Positions 47,201-57,999 of a stretch of 64,000 nucleotides of DNA are shown piece by piece. The first letter of the stretch is position 1. Each line of letters begins with the position of its first letter. Source of the DNA: Platynereis dumerilii (Eukaryota > Annelida > Polychaeta > Phyllodocida > Nereididae); NCBI GenBank assembly GCA_026936325.1, contig JAPTHN010000002.1, positions 17,028,142 through 17,092,141 of the forward strand, read 5' to 3'. Both the position numbers and the translations under genes were made by a program. The notes under the pieces were generated by a model. That model saw only the letters and a list, made by a program, of their open reading frames with translations. It searched no databases and was not told where the DNA came from.

Positions 47201-50200
47201 AAGAAATACCCGGTAGTAATGGTAGGCCGATGGACTTTGAAAGTTGAAACAAAGGTATGGACTTGTGAATGAAGCATTATCTCATCAATGAATCAGTTAA
47301 TATTGTCTTTTACACATATTTGTAAGAGTAAAGAATTGGACTGTAACTGATTATATAGTAAAGTTTGAATGTAATTTTTAAGTGTGTAAAAGCTATGTGT
47401 AGATTTATGCTCCTGAAATTGTCCGATTGGAATAATATAAATGCCTCCACACGCTTTCATAACATTTTATAATTTACACATTTCAGCAAAAGTGGTCTAA
47501 TGCCTGCTGCCGTTCCTACGCTAATAAAGGCTCCCAATCCACCTAATGTTTTGACTAGTCCGAGAAGAATTTTACCACCAAGAGAGCCTATCCCCAAATC
47601 AAGTGCCGAGCCTGTTCCCAAATCAAGGAAGACAGAAGAAGTTGAGGCTGTACCAATGGAAATTGAACAGAATGTCCCCAGTTTAGGTAAGCACAAAGAA
47701 GCTCAATTTACTATTGACAACCTGATCATTCATGTGCGCCATCTATAAAATATAATCAAATGTGGTACTACGTACTAATGCAGATTACTAATTGACCGTC
47801 ATATTATTGACATAGGCGTACTTGCATACAAGTTGCTATAAATCTAGTACTTGAGTAAGCTATTTTTGAAATTCCCGAGCGTATGAAAAGAACATTATCA
47901 TATATTAATTACACCAAGTAATTGTATCACAAAATTATTTTTCTTTTTATTATGCCTCCCCAACCTTGCTGGGGGGAGGCATCATGTTGGTAGGTGACAG
48001 CCCTGCTGACAAAAACTGATGGTTAACTGAGAGTTATCACGTGAAATTGCCCCTCAGTTATCACATGGAAAACTGATAGGTTATTGCAAATGCTAACCAC
48101 GTGATTTTGTCACCAGTTAACCACGTGATTTTCTGGGGGCATTCTTCTCCAGTTAACCACGTGATTTTCTGGGGGGCAATCTTCACCAGTTAGAATTATT
48201 TGAGAAGAGGCAAAATCTCCCACCGGTTAACTTCTCATCAAGCCAGTCAACTTAGACTGTTTCAAGCAATATCTTGGGCTTTCAATAGCTGTGGGGCTGA
48301 AGTAAAAGCCACAAGAACTTGCTGAAAATTTGTCACAACCAGTGTGATGCAGTGACTCTCTTTTCAGTCTTCTTAAGGGTTACCAGAATCAAGGATTGTA
48401 GTCATACATGATTCACATTTCGGATAACTAGTCTTTTGTAATAATATCCAATATGTGCTCCTTTTTGAGCTAATAAGCATCATTCCACCACAGAAATCAT
48501 AATCATTTGTTTAATTAGTTTAAACCAGTTAAAGTAAAATTAGTGTGGAACTCGGTAAACAGCTGTGTTTCTAGTACAGATGGCTCTATCTATCTTTCTG
48601 GAGGGGGGTATCTTCACCAGTTACCACGTGATGTTCTGGGGGCAATCTTTGCCAGTTAACCACATGATTTTCTGGGATGAATCTTCACCACTTAACCACA
48701 TGATTTTCTTGGGAGATTCTTCACCACTTAACCACGTGATTTCTGGGGGGTATCTTCACTACTTAACCACGTGATTATCTTGGGGTTATCTTCACGACCT
48801 AACCATGTGATTTCCTGGTGTAAACTTCCGATACATAGCTACATAGCATGTGTTTATCTGGGGAAAATCATCATGTGATGGTCATCCCATGAAAATGTTG
48901 GGGAGTTTTTTCACGTGAAGAAAAACATGTGATAACTCTCAGTTATGTCATGAAGATAGTCAAGTGATAATCTGGTGAAGTTCATCTCGTGGTCATCCCA
49001 TGAAAATGTTGTTGAGTTTTTTCATGTGAAGAAAACACGTGATAACCCTCAGTTATGTCATGAAGATGGTCAAGCGTTAATCTGGTGACATTCATCACGT
49101 GGTTATCCCATGAAAATGAGGGAGTTTTTCTCACGTGAACAAAAACACGTGTTAACTCTCAGTTATGTCATGTTCACCAGTTTCCCCCCATATTTATCAT
49201 GTGAACGTCACGTGCATTGTCAGCTGGGAGGTGATATGTCCTTCCCCCTCAAGTGCAGGTTATTGCATATGGAAGGGGGGGGGGCGCATCCTATGAATTC
49301 CATGAGGTCATAGAATCCTAGCTAAATTTGTGTTTGGTCCTGATGTTGTTGTTATATAAAAACGTTTATATTGGCTAATTTTTGCAGCACTGTTATCTGC
49401 CTCAACTGCAACAGAGAAGAGAAGAGCTGAAAAATACAAACAGCGTTGGTTTCGAGAAAAGGGAAGGAGAGCGAAGAATAAAGACATGGATGCAGCAGAA
49501 GTTAAAAGGAAAATCAACAAACTGCTGCCTGCCGCAACAGCCAGATTTGTGAATGAGCAAATAGATGCAGCAATGTGCAAAAGAAAAACTTGTGTGAGAT
49601 GGTCCCCACAAATGAAGAGCTTAGCATTGCAACTGAAAAGTGCTGGTCCCAAAGCATACCGGATTCTGCGCCAGGTGTTAAAACTCCCAGCTCCAAGAAC
49701 GTTAGCCGCAATTCTAAAAGAAGTGGACATCCAGGAAGGCTGGCATGAGCCGGTATTAATGGCGCTTAAGAAGAAATCAGAAGGACTTGAGCCTCACCAG
49801 AAACTAGTAATTATTTGTCGTGACGAAGTGAGCATCAAAGAAAATGTTACCTATGACGTTTCTAGTGACCAGATTGAGGGTGTTAACGCAAATTCTGAGG
49901 TGGTAAATCATGCAGGTGTCTTTATGATACGAAGCGCAACTGAAAAGTGGAAGCAGCCGTATGGCTATTTTTTGTCTCACGGAACGATGAAGGGCACAAC
50001 CCTCATAGAAAAACTTACCCAGGCAATTAAAACAAGAATCCATGGATTCGAAACCGGCCTTTGGCGAATGTATATTCGGGATTGAAATCATGAAGAGGGT
50101 GATTTCTATATTACTACATGGACTGTTTTTGCATTGAGCAGTAATTGCCAGACTGATAGTGTCTGCAGGCCATAAAAACTTTGTGGGGAACCTCTTAGCA

Positions 50201-53200
50201 AATGCCTATACCATATTTCAGAACTGTAAGTCATATTGGAAATTTTCTCATAATTTATGAGCAAATCCCCAAACCAAATAATAAAGTCGCCGTGGGCAAT
50301 TCAAAATATGGTGACCATTTTGGCAGCCATCTTGGATTTTTCTAAAGAAATTTCTTAGGGGAACCCCTAAGTGAACCCCTATACCAAATTGCATAAATCT
50401 AAGTGAAATACTAAAGTCATAGTTGACAATTCAAAATATGGTGGCCATTTTGGCAGCCATCTTGGATTTTTCCAAACATTTCTGAGGGGGTCCCCTAAGT
50501 GAATCCGTATACCAAATTGCATAAATCTAAGTGAAATGCTAAAGTCACAGTGTGCAATTCAAAATATGGTGGCCATTTTGGCAGCCATCTTGGATTTTTC
50601 CAAAAAATTTTGAGGGAGTCCACAAAGTGAATCACTACACCAAATTTCATAAATCCAAATGAAATACTGGCAGCCTTTAAAACTCGCTCTAACCTTTCAC
50701 AAGGCATGCGGGCCGGTAAAAACTGGTTTACAGGACCACCAGAATTTTTACAGGCCCGTTTATTTGTGGTGTCAAGCATCTTTTTGCAACCTTTTCCGCA
50801 GACTACGATTAAAACACCACTTTAGTTTACAATCTGTAAAACTGATATCCAAACAGAGTGGGCTGTTGCACTGTGAAAATGGCACTTCCTGAATCATCAT
50901 ATAGATGATTTGTCACGATGTGTGTGTGTGTGTTTGGGCTTTACGTCTCATCAGCACCTTGTTGGGCTATTTAGAGACATACTTGGTTTTTACTAAGTGT
51001 CTTTATAGTCCTGTTTGATTGGTAGTTAGGTATTCTTTTTTTGTATCATGTTTGTAGTAATTGTCTGTATAGTTCGGTTAGATTGCTACTTAGTTATTAT
51101 TTTTGTGTTATGTTGTCTGTTGTCCGTTGTTTTTTTATCAATTTCATAGCAACAGACAAATGGTCATGTAAGACCAAAATACTGAGGATTCCATAGAACT
51201 CGTCAGTGAAGGTGCAGGTGGTGACTAAATTGAATAATTCTCTTTTGGTTGTATGTGTATCTTCATGCCAGCTGTGCAACTTCTGTTTTGTTCGTTCAGT
51301 CAGCTTCCGAGACACATTGCCAAAGCCAGACATTTGAAGATGCTTCACTGCCGGTTCTAGCCAGTTGCGTACAAACGTCGGTCGGAATTTTTCAATCTTT
51401 TCAGGTGATGGACCTGATGGTTCTTCATCTAGGAAGTAGTAAAGATACTCTTTGATTGTGACTGTTTGGTTGTCATCGTTTTGTGCTCTGTCTTTTCCTT
51501 CATCCACAGGTTTGGTTTCCTTTTTGTCCATTCCATGCTGTTCTTGGTTTCCTGGATCATCTTCTCCCTCTTCCTCTTGTCCTTCTTCGTTTTCTTCTTC
51601 CTTTGAGTCCCCTTGGTCCTCTTCATGTTCTTCCTCTTCCTCTTGTTCTTCTTCCATGGATTCGTTGCTGGGTGTCGTGTCCCCGCCATCATTTGATCCT
51701 TCCTGTTCCTCTTCAGTGTCTGCTTCATTTGGATGTTCTTCTTCCATTGCTGTATCTGGAGGAGTTGTGGTGCCAGCCGGTGTGTTTGATTCTTCAAGGT
51801 CCGCCCGGGGAGTAGACTGATTTGTGGTGTTTGTTGTCTTTAGAGTGGTTTTTTCATTTGTTCTTCCCGAGTGTCTGCTAGTGTCTTCTGGGTTCTCTGT
51901 GTGTTGTTGGTGTGATCTGTTGATGCTGTGTTCTTCAAGTTGTAGTCTTCGTCTTGGTGTCGCACGTTGATGAGGATGTCGATATCCTGCCATGTCCGCA
52001 TAGCTGGGAATTGCTGAGTGCTGGTCCACGATCCTTCTAGCCTCCGGAAAAGATATCGCTTGGGTTGCCTTCAATGTGAGGATATCTTTTTCCTTAGTCC
52101 ACTGTCTACAAGTTTTGCTGTAAGACGGATGATCCTCCTTACAGTTGACACAAAGAGGAGGGGCTGAGCAAGGTTGTTCCTTTGATTGAACGTGGTCCTC
52201 GGATCCACAATGTCCACAAACTTCTTGTCGTCGGCACCACTTGCTCAGATGACCAAAACGTTGACATTTATAGCATCTTCTTGGATTGGGGATGTAAGGT
52301 CGTACCTTACATTGCTCCCATATAACTTTAACGCTCTCTGGAAGAGTCGTGTCTGAAAAAGTCAAGATAAGAAGCTCCCGATTATCCCTCTGTGGGATTC
52401 TATGAAAATGAATGACATCAGTAAAAGTTTCAAACCATTCTTGTAAATCGTCGTCCGAGTCTAAATAGCTAAGGGAGGAGAAAACCACTCCCTTGGAAGT
52501 ATTCAAGGTCCGATGAGGCTCGATTATTGCCTGTGTACCTGCAACATCTTTCAGCCCAAGGAGTTTCCGAGTCTGTTCGTCGTTTCTGGTCTTAAATAGG
52601 ACGGTTCCATCTCTCTGTAACGTTGTCTCTGCAGGTTCGCCGACTTCTTGAAGTATGGTCTTGTAGATGGCGAAGGGAGATAGCCTGTTTGTTGGTTTGA
52701 ACACTATGTACCTGTGTCGGTACTCCGACTTTCGTGTTGTCGTTTGTCGATTTAGAAGTTCCGGGTCGATACAGTCATCCGAGGATGACCGCTGCCGTTT
52801 TAGTCGAGACTGTGAATTAGGAAGAGAGTATGCCATAGGAATTTGTGATGTTCATCCCCCATGCTCCCCACCCACCAAGGAGCCCAACAAGGGGGACTAA
52901 TATGGGTAGGGCTGCGCCCAGTACCCTAGTCCAGGGATACATGGGGGATATACTCGTAGAAGGCTTGGTAAGAGATACAGCTGCAATCATATTAAAAACA
53001 TGGCCAGCATGTAGACTTGGTCAGAACCTTCTTTGATTGACCCATCAGCCATGGCCAAGTAGGACCGAAGTCCTAATGACAACATGACAAGCCGATTGAC
53101 TGGACCGGGCCAATCCAGCCTCCCGTCTAGGAGAAATCCAGGCCAAAGTAGTGTATTGTATGGGAGGGGCCAACTTAGGCCCACCCAACTCAACTACCAG

Positions 53201-56200
53201 GACCCCTTCATCCTCCGACACGGGTCGCAACCCACGGCAAACAGGTTGCCCCATTTCCGTCGGGGAGACGTGTGCTTGCGCACTGTCTCGTGTTGGCCAC
53301 TAAGGATACAGGTCTTCACCTTAGTGTTACCACCCACCGCCACGGGGAGGCCCGAGACCTGCGGGGGCTGATTTGTCACGATAATTTTACTCTAAGATCA
53401 GTTACATGACAATTCAAATAGCCTTCTCTTCATCATGACTAATCAAACAGCCTCTATGTTAAATTTGGGGAGATGACACTTCATCAGTTATTATGACTCA
53501 CAGTCACAGAGTGCCAAAATCTGTGGGAAGCAAACACTCATTTTATGCATATCAAATTTACAGGCTGTAATGATAAAGTTTGTCAAAATATTATGCATAG
53601 CACTGTACAGAAAGCTGGTGAAGATGTAGACAATGCCAAGTGTTATACAAACATAATGATCCTCTGAGGAAACATGCCTCATCTAGGCATGAACAACTAT
53701 TTTAAAACACAAGTACTGAAATGGTTTGACTCTCACAGTGCTTTGGAATTATAAGCAATCCTGACACAGGGGCATCTTCTCCAATGAGGCTGACAGGCCC
53801 ACTGCTGGCTGCAGCTGTTCATTGCACCTGTAACCATGGTAACCCCTTACAGCTACCTGAATCCCCCATTCATAATGGGCAGGTCCATATTTGACATTGG
53901 CCCCCATTGCTCACTGGATTGCAGCACTATGTTCAGAGGGGCAAGGCAAGTGAAAAAGTGGACATGGACATGGACATGGACAGGACACATTTACACATGG
54001 ACAAGTGGACAAGAGTCCCATTTCACCAAAAATCCGTTTAAGCCCTCCTCTAATAACCTGCCTTTGGCCGGTTAAAAATACAGACAACAGGTTTTACACC
54101 CATATGTATTATCATGGATCAAGGCAGCAACAACATGAGTGCATTCCGGCAGTTGAATGTCACAAAAGAAAAGCCTTACATCACAATCAACAAAAACAAC
54201 ATATATGTAATGTTCGATCCCCCTCATCTTCTAAAAAGTATAAGGAACAACTTGAAAAACCATGGGTTCCTTGTTGATGGACAGCTGGCTTCATGGGCTG
54301 ATATTGCCGAAGTTTACCGACAGGACAAGCAGAGAAAGATAAGGACGATACCAAAACTCAATGAAAACCACATCAATCTAGGCGGGTTCAAGACAATGTC
54401 TCATTGGCTTCACAAGTAAGTTTGACTAGTAAGACATCCTATTATGTTCTTTCTCAGTGTTAAATTCTTGGCGTTTAATCCTCCCAAGTCAATTTGATGC
54501 CATCCTTGATTTAACATGGGATTTTGGTCTGGAATCTGAAACCTCGTTCATGACTTTGCTACAATTGACCTGAACTGGCATTACCTACCATTTAGAGGGC
54601 TGCACTGATCATTGTGTACTTTCAGGTCATTCGGTAGCCGCGGCATTGTGAACTTCAGCTGAAACGGGAACCATACACAAAGGGACAAATGTCACTGCCG
54701 AATTCTGTGAAAAGTTCAACAACTTATTTGACTTATTCAACATTAGCAGTGCCGCAGCCTTCAAATTCTCTGAGGCCAAATTAAGAGAACTGAGTGAATA
54801 TGAGGAATGGCTGGAAACTGTTGAATGTGTCAGCAAAAACAAGCGTCTTCCCTGTTTGTTGGGCTGGAAGCACAATGTATCAACAATCAGAATGATATGG
54901 ACTAACATGAAAGGTAAATATTTTACATAAGTTCAAAATATCAGTTCTGAAGATACCACCATTTGCTGAATCGTAATTATAGTCTATCGTTTATAAAAAG
55001 TTAATTGTGTTTCAATTACATTTGTGCATTAAATTTTAAAAGCTAGGTTAAATAATAGGATGATAAATAGAGTACAGACAGACAGGTCTATATTTATATA
55101 TTTTTTGGAGTCAAAGCTAGAACTTTGAATATTCTGTAAATTGCAGTACTCATGAAAATTATACGGAGATGGCTTTTCAGAGTCCAGAATTGTAGCAGTG
55201 CTAAAAATTATGATAAGCCTATTGTTTGCACTTTTTGTTGGCCAATCAATAGTGGTCAATTTATGGCCTTAGATAGGTCTCCCTCATAGTGCTTGTTATC
55301 TTAAAATATTTAATTTAAATATGGTTACCAGGGTATACATATAATTATGTAAATAAACTTCCATTGTCTGACAATTTCTGTCTGTCTGTCCATGCTTGTT
55401 CTTCAGAAAAATGCAGAGAATTATTTGTATATATATATAATTCATATTTGACAGATCTGGGTTCGGAGTTTCTCCTGACGCGCCACTTCAATCAGGACTG
55501 CTTGGAGCACTTCTTCAGTGTGGTTAGGTCAAAGGGTGGCAATTCGGACAATCCGAGTGCTCAGCAGTTTCGTCTACAGTACCGACAGGCTGTCCTAGAC
55601 TATCTCCACACAGTAGGGACGGGAACAAACTGCGAAGCAGAAGATGTGCATATTCTACTGCAATTGAACAGTCTTTATAAGGTGAAAAAAAGGCCTGTGC
55701 AATTTTTGGCCATTGATGTAGAACTTTATCTTAATGATTTAAAATTAAAAATTAAACTTATATTGAAAAAAATGTATACTATCCCTGTAATGATTGTTTT
55801 AAACTGTTTACAATATAGTTCTATCATCAGCCAGCATGTTTAATTTATCCAGAATCACCAGATCATTAACTCGCCTTCAAGGGCTAAGTTCACATTTGCT
55901 GAAAATTTTCATGATATAATTTTTGTAATTTCAGTCCAAATCTAAGACAGTTCCTGCATCGGATGTGAAGTCTGTTGATGGACCAGGAACTAAGTCTGAC
56001 GTGGAAAATGCAGACGCCCTGGGAACTGGCTTGGGTCGGGATTCTGGAGACGTGAAAGAAACTACGGCAGGAATGGATTCTGCTGAGTCCATCGTTGAAT
56101 CGGTGGATGCCCTTGGAAGTGGGTCAGTTGGTGGTTCTGTGGAAGTGGAAGTTTCTGGCCTGTCCTCGTCAGTCTCTGTGCAGTCCATTTCGAAACCTGG

Positions 56201-56780
56201 TGCGATAGCCAGTGTCAGTCATGGTATGAGCTTGCCTGGTTTTAATCATAATACTGGTGAAGGTGTTTTAAATCACATGTTGTCAGCTATGCCGGAGCTT
56301 GATTCTGCAGAGGAAAATGTTTCCTTATATTTAGCCGGCTATTTGTGTTCACGGGCTAACGACAAATTTTCTTGTAAAACGTGTTATGATATATGGGTGG
56401 CGTCTGCAGACGATAGAAGAGCCCTTGCAGATAAATACATTTTCTTTCGCAAGAAGGAATACGCTGATGTCAAGACTGGTTTATTTGCACCAAGTTTGCT
56501 CATGCAAAATGTTGTGATGGAGATGGAACAAATATTCAGAAAGCATTATTCAATTTTCAAGAACGGTCCAAGTGTTGTTGCCCAACTGAATCGCATCACC
56601 AAAGAGACAGTCGATATGAGGAATGTCGTGTGTTCAGAAAACTGTGCAGGAATTGTTAATTTCATTATTAATTTGTACACGACCATGCGTTTAAAATTTG
56701 AATTAAAATTACAAAATAGGGAGCTCAAATGTTCCAAAAAGAGAAAATCTAGAAAACTCCAAAAATTATCACATTCATGA
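44212..56780 (+). CDS. THAP-domain P-element transposase (THAP9-like), multi-exon, probably decayed
   Basis: Pieces are 44212-44336, 46715-46840, 47487-47686, 49388-about 50069, 54091-54415, about 54620-54913, 55455-55681 and 55935-56780. Pieces 1-2 form a THAP zinc domain: CAAIGCNN, then RCDRWIINIRR, then LCSVHFEANQF, closing with AVPT in piece 3. Piece 4 begins the RNase-H fold (RDEVSIKENVTYD). Piece 5 has IIMDQGSNN and FDPPHLLKSIRNNL, typical of the GTP-binding insertion. Piece 7 has FNQDCLEHFFSVVRSKGG and piece 8 LYLAGYLCSRAN. Phases agree for pieces 1-4 and 6-8. They do not agree at 4/5 or 5/6, and piece 6 has an in-frame TGA at 54649. An unseen small exon or real decay could explain this; decay is more likely. 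Family is certain, activity doubtful. Confidence 0.82.
44551..44841. mobile_element. GGGGCCGACC MITE, copy 1, in the first P-transposase intron
   Basis: It begins GGGGCCGACCAGATGATC and ends GTCTGGTCGGCCCC, flanked by TTA on both sides. The 3-bp TTA duplication fits PIF/Harbinger. It contains poly(A)-like runs and a GTCCGTCGACGCGC word. No coding. Confidence 0.85.
44978..45265. mobile_element. GGGGCCGACC MITE, copy 2
   Basis: Same family and orientation as copy 1, 137 bp downstream, again with TTA on both sides. The two copies are very similar along their whole length, so they moved recently compared with the surrounding relics. Confidence 0.85.
45340..45815. repeat. Block with iterated GACCGGTCCGGTCTG words, split by a small hAT MITE
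   Basis: ACCAGTCCGG, GACCGGTCCGGTCTG, TAGTCCGGTTCTCGTCTGG and GCGGTCCGGTCTGC recur on both strands. It looks like a non-autonomous element with its own repeated motif. Ends are not resolved. Confidence 0.45.
45588..45731. mobile_element. 144-bp hAT-type MITE
   Basis: It begins CAGGGGCATATCTAG and ends AATACGCCACTG, so the TIR is CAG(G/T)GGC(A/G)TAT, typical of hAT. It is flanked by an 8-bp duplication GGTCTGAC (45580-45587 and 45732-45739), the size made by hAT transposases. The interior is G-rich. Confidence 0.8.
45935..46131 (+). mobile_element. tRNA-derived SINE (copy B)
   Basis: It has an A-box-like TAGTGGTAGCTTG (45943), B box GGTTCGAATCC (45981-45991), the CCTCCTCCTGTCCTAATTAA body and the tail GGACATGAAGCCC. 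Flanks CCAACAGGCAT (45924) and CCAGCAGGCAT (46132) form an 11-bp target duplication with one mismatch. Same family as copy A, but older by substitution. Confidence 0.85.
46378..46612. mobile_element. G-rich foldback element in the first P-transposase intron
   Basis: CTATAGGCGTACCGGAGG at the left pairs with the complement of CCGCCATACGCCTATAG at the right. Poly-G runs and GCCCGAATT words pair inside as well. Flanks GGATAGCTACACATC and GGATAGCACATC are similar and may be an old target duplication. Confidence 0.6.
47955..49290. repeat. Block of iterated AACCACGTGATTTTCTGGGG motif in a P-transposase intron
   Basis: The words AACCACGTGATTTTCTGG and variants (often with CCAGTT before and GGGG after) recur at least eight times from 48094 to 48830. 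The complementary type (AACACGTGATAACTCTCAGT) recurs from 48928 to 49165. A hairpin (GCCTCCCC...GGGGAGGC) starts the block near 47955. It is likely a nested non-autonomous element whose ends I cannot fix. Confidence 0.6.
50195..50675. repeat. Tandem repeat of about 129 bp, three-plus copies
   Basis: The marker TCAAAATATGGTGGCCATTT falls at 50301, 50431 and 50559. The following GGCAGCCATCTTGGATTTT is shared by all units. It lies in a P-transposase intron, upstream of the LINE insertion. Confidence 0.85.
50920..53368 (-). mobile_element. ORF1-only LINE insertion with 14-bp target duplications
   Basis: TGATTTGTCACGAT lies on both sides (50906-50919 and 53369-53382). Read on the minus strand the insert has a 530-bp GC-rich leader, an unbroken ORF1, a 3' UTR of about 170 bp and a (CA)n tail preceded by GATGAGACGTAAAGCCC. 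No endonuclease or reverse transcriptase is present. Most short LINE copies lack the 5' end; this one has a leader and ORF1 but lacks ORF2, like mammalian HAL1 elements. It needs another LINE to move. It inserted into a MITE relic within the P element. Confidence 0.8.
51097..52836 (-). CDS. LINE ORF1 protein with three zinc knuckles, 579 aa
   Basis: The product is an RNA-binding ORF1 protein of a non-LTR retrotransposon (I/Nimb-like or related clade). Residues 40-170 resemble an RRM-like region. Three CCHC-type knuckles follow: CYKCQRFGHLSKWC (188-201), CGHCGSEDHVQSKEQPC (207-223) and CVNCKEDHPSYSKTC (229-243). A long Glu-rich acidic stretch covers about 350-460. A helical C-terminal part starts near 490 (PEKIEKFRPTFVRNWL). 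The frame is intact, so the copy is young or selected. The first ATG is in frame after the GC-rich leader. CCHC knuckles also occur in other retroelements, but terminal repeats are absent and the (CA)n tail and target duplications fit a LINE. Confidence 0.85.
   Translation of the reverse strand: MAYSLPNSQSRLKRQRSSSDDCIDPELLNRQTTTRKSEYRHRYIVFKPTNRLSPFAIYKTILQEVGEPAETTLQRDGTVLFKTRNDEQTRKLLGLKDVAGTQAIIEPHRTLNTSKGVVFSSLSYLDSDDDLQEWFETFTDVIHFHRIPQRDNRELLILTFSDTTLPESVKVIWEQCKVRPYIPNPRRCYKCQRFGHLSKWCRRQEVCGHCGSEDHVQSKEQPCSAPPLCVNCKEDHPSYSKTCRQWTKEKDILTLKATQAISFPEARRIVDQHSAIPSYADMAGYRHPHQRATPRRRLQLEEHSINRSHQQHTENPEDTSRHSGRTNEKTTLKTTNTTNQSTPRADLEESNTPAGTTTPPDTAMEEEHPNEADTEEEQEGSNDGGDTTPSNESMEEEQEEEEEHEEDQGDSKEEENEEGQEEEGEDDPGNQEQHGMDKKETKPVDEGKDRAQNDDNQTVTIKEYLYYFLDEEPSGPSPEKIEKFRPTFVRNWLEPAVKHLQMSGFGNVSRKLTERTKQKLHSWHEDTHTTKRELFNLVTTCTFTDEFYGILSILVLHDHLSVAMKLIKKQRTTDNITQK
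53383..54090. other. MITE relic and intron sequence before P-transposase piece 5
   Basis: 53383-53600 continues the MITE relic cut by the LINE, with words shared with 10.2-10.5 kb. A short GGACAT tandem run lies near 53960. No exon was recognised; a missing bridging exon of the transposase might lie here. Confidence 0.4.
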
Positions 56781-57537
56781 ATGCCTTTTTACAGTTAATC
56801 CCCCTGAAGTACGACAAGGACACCAGTTATTGATTTAGCTGGCCTGGTAGCTATAAACGAAGCCTACAGAGTTGCGTAACTGTCTATTTGTGACGATGTC
56901 ACAGTAGCTAAGCTGACGTTGTGACATCGTTCTCCTGTTGGATTAGAGAAAAATCAGTTAAAGATTGTTGTAATTCTAAGGCTTTGATTGGATGTTGCCA
57001 AAAGCAAGAATTTGAAATTAAAACCTGGTTCGCATCAGATTTTTTCATTCTCAAAAACAAATTATTTAAGTGTTTTACGATACTTTTTAATATAATTTCC
57101 ATGCAAGCGAGTAAAAAAATGAATGCTTATTTTTTTCAACTTGATGTGTAGCATTTACAGTGTAATTTTACACCCGGTCAACAATACAATTTCAGGAATA
57201 TTGTAATTCCGGGTACTCTGAACTTTAGCGGGATTAACTTAAAGAAAGCCTGTAATATTTACCTCAAATCATTGCTCTCTGTATTTTGCAGTTTCAGATG
57301 CCAATGCATTGTAAGTATGATATCCATTAAAATTGCATGGTGGTGGCTATATATATCTTTACTTTGCTTTGCTGTTGTCGTGATTTGTTCAAGCTCATCA
57401 AATAGTAGTGGCATGTTAGACAGACAGTTGTAAGCATGGAGTCAATCTCAATCTTTTACAGATGAATTCATATATTGTACACACTGCATAGCCTCACAGC
57501 AGGTGGAATTTTGGGGGCCCCCATCCCTACCCCGCTA
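56781..57537. other. 3' non-coding part of the P element
   Basis: No exon or inverted repeat was recognised. It follows the transposase stop codon. Confidence 0.4.
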
Positions 57538-57684
57538 TGAGACACTGAGATTGAATGTGAATTTTTTCTAGGACATGTATTCTATATGGAAAAGTGACAT
57601 AAAAAATTTGTTACATCACTTTTCCCCCACAGAATAACACACGTCCTAAAAAAAAAAAACATTCAGTCTCAGTCTCTACAATTA
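57538..57684. mobile_element. Hairpin MITE, about 147 bp
   Basis: GACACTGAGATTGAATGTGA near 57540 pairs with the complement of ACATTCAGTCTCAGTCTC near 57658. The centre also pairs (GGAAAAGTGA against TCACTTTTCCCC). No target duplication was recognised. Confidence 0.65.
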
Positions 57685-57798
57685 TGAAATCATCTGTAAC
57701 ATGTATGGTGCTTTTATTGCATGCGTAGTTTAGAATGCAAACATTGGATCCTATAGTTTATGGTGCCTTGGTGTGTGACGTTTTTTATACTCTAGTAG

Positions 57799-57999
57799 CC
57801 AGACATAATTGATCTTTAGCTTCCTGGATCTTCACAAGGAGATTTTTCTGGGGTAGAACAAAAAAATGAAAAGTTGTGATCTCAGTTTTGTATTTTGTCA
57901 ATTTAATAGAAATTGTGCATTTATAAGCTCTTTTTTTTCACTCGTCAAGAAAATTTATTGATTTCTTAATTCAATAAGCTAAAAATCAAATATGTCTGG
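57799..57999. mobile_element. About 200-bp MITE, relative of 62809-63002
   Basis: CCAGACATAATTGATCTTTA at 57799 is mirrored by ATCAAATATGTCTGG ending at 57999. The first 30 bases match the element at 62809 (CACATAATTGATCTTTAGCT), so the two belong to one family. It lies in the P element 3' region. Confidence 0.7.

Noticed and set aside
51429-51820. Frames on both strands over the acidic part of LINE ORF1
   Set aside because: Shadows of the Glu-rich low-complexity region of ORF1.
51097-52836. CCHC protein read as part of an LTR retroelement
   Set aside because: No terminal repeats, protease or integrase nearby; the (CA)n tail and 14-bp target duplications fit a LINE.
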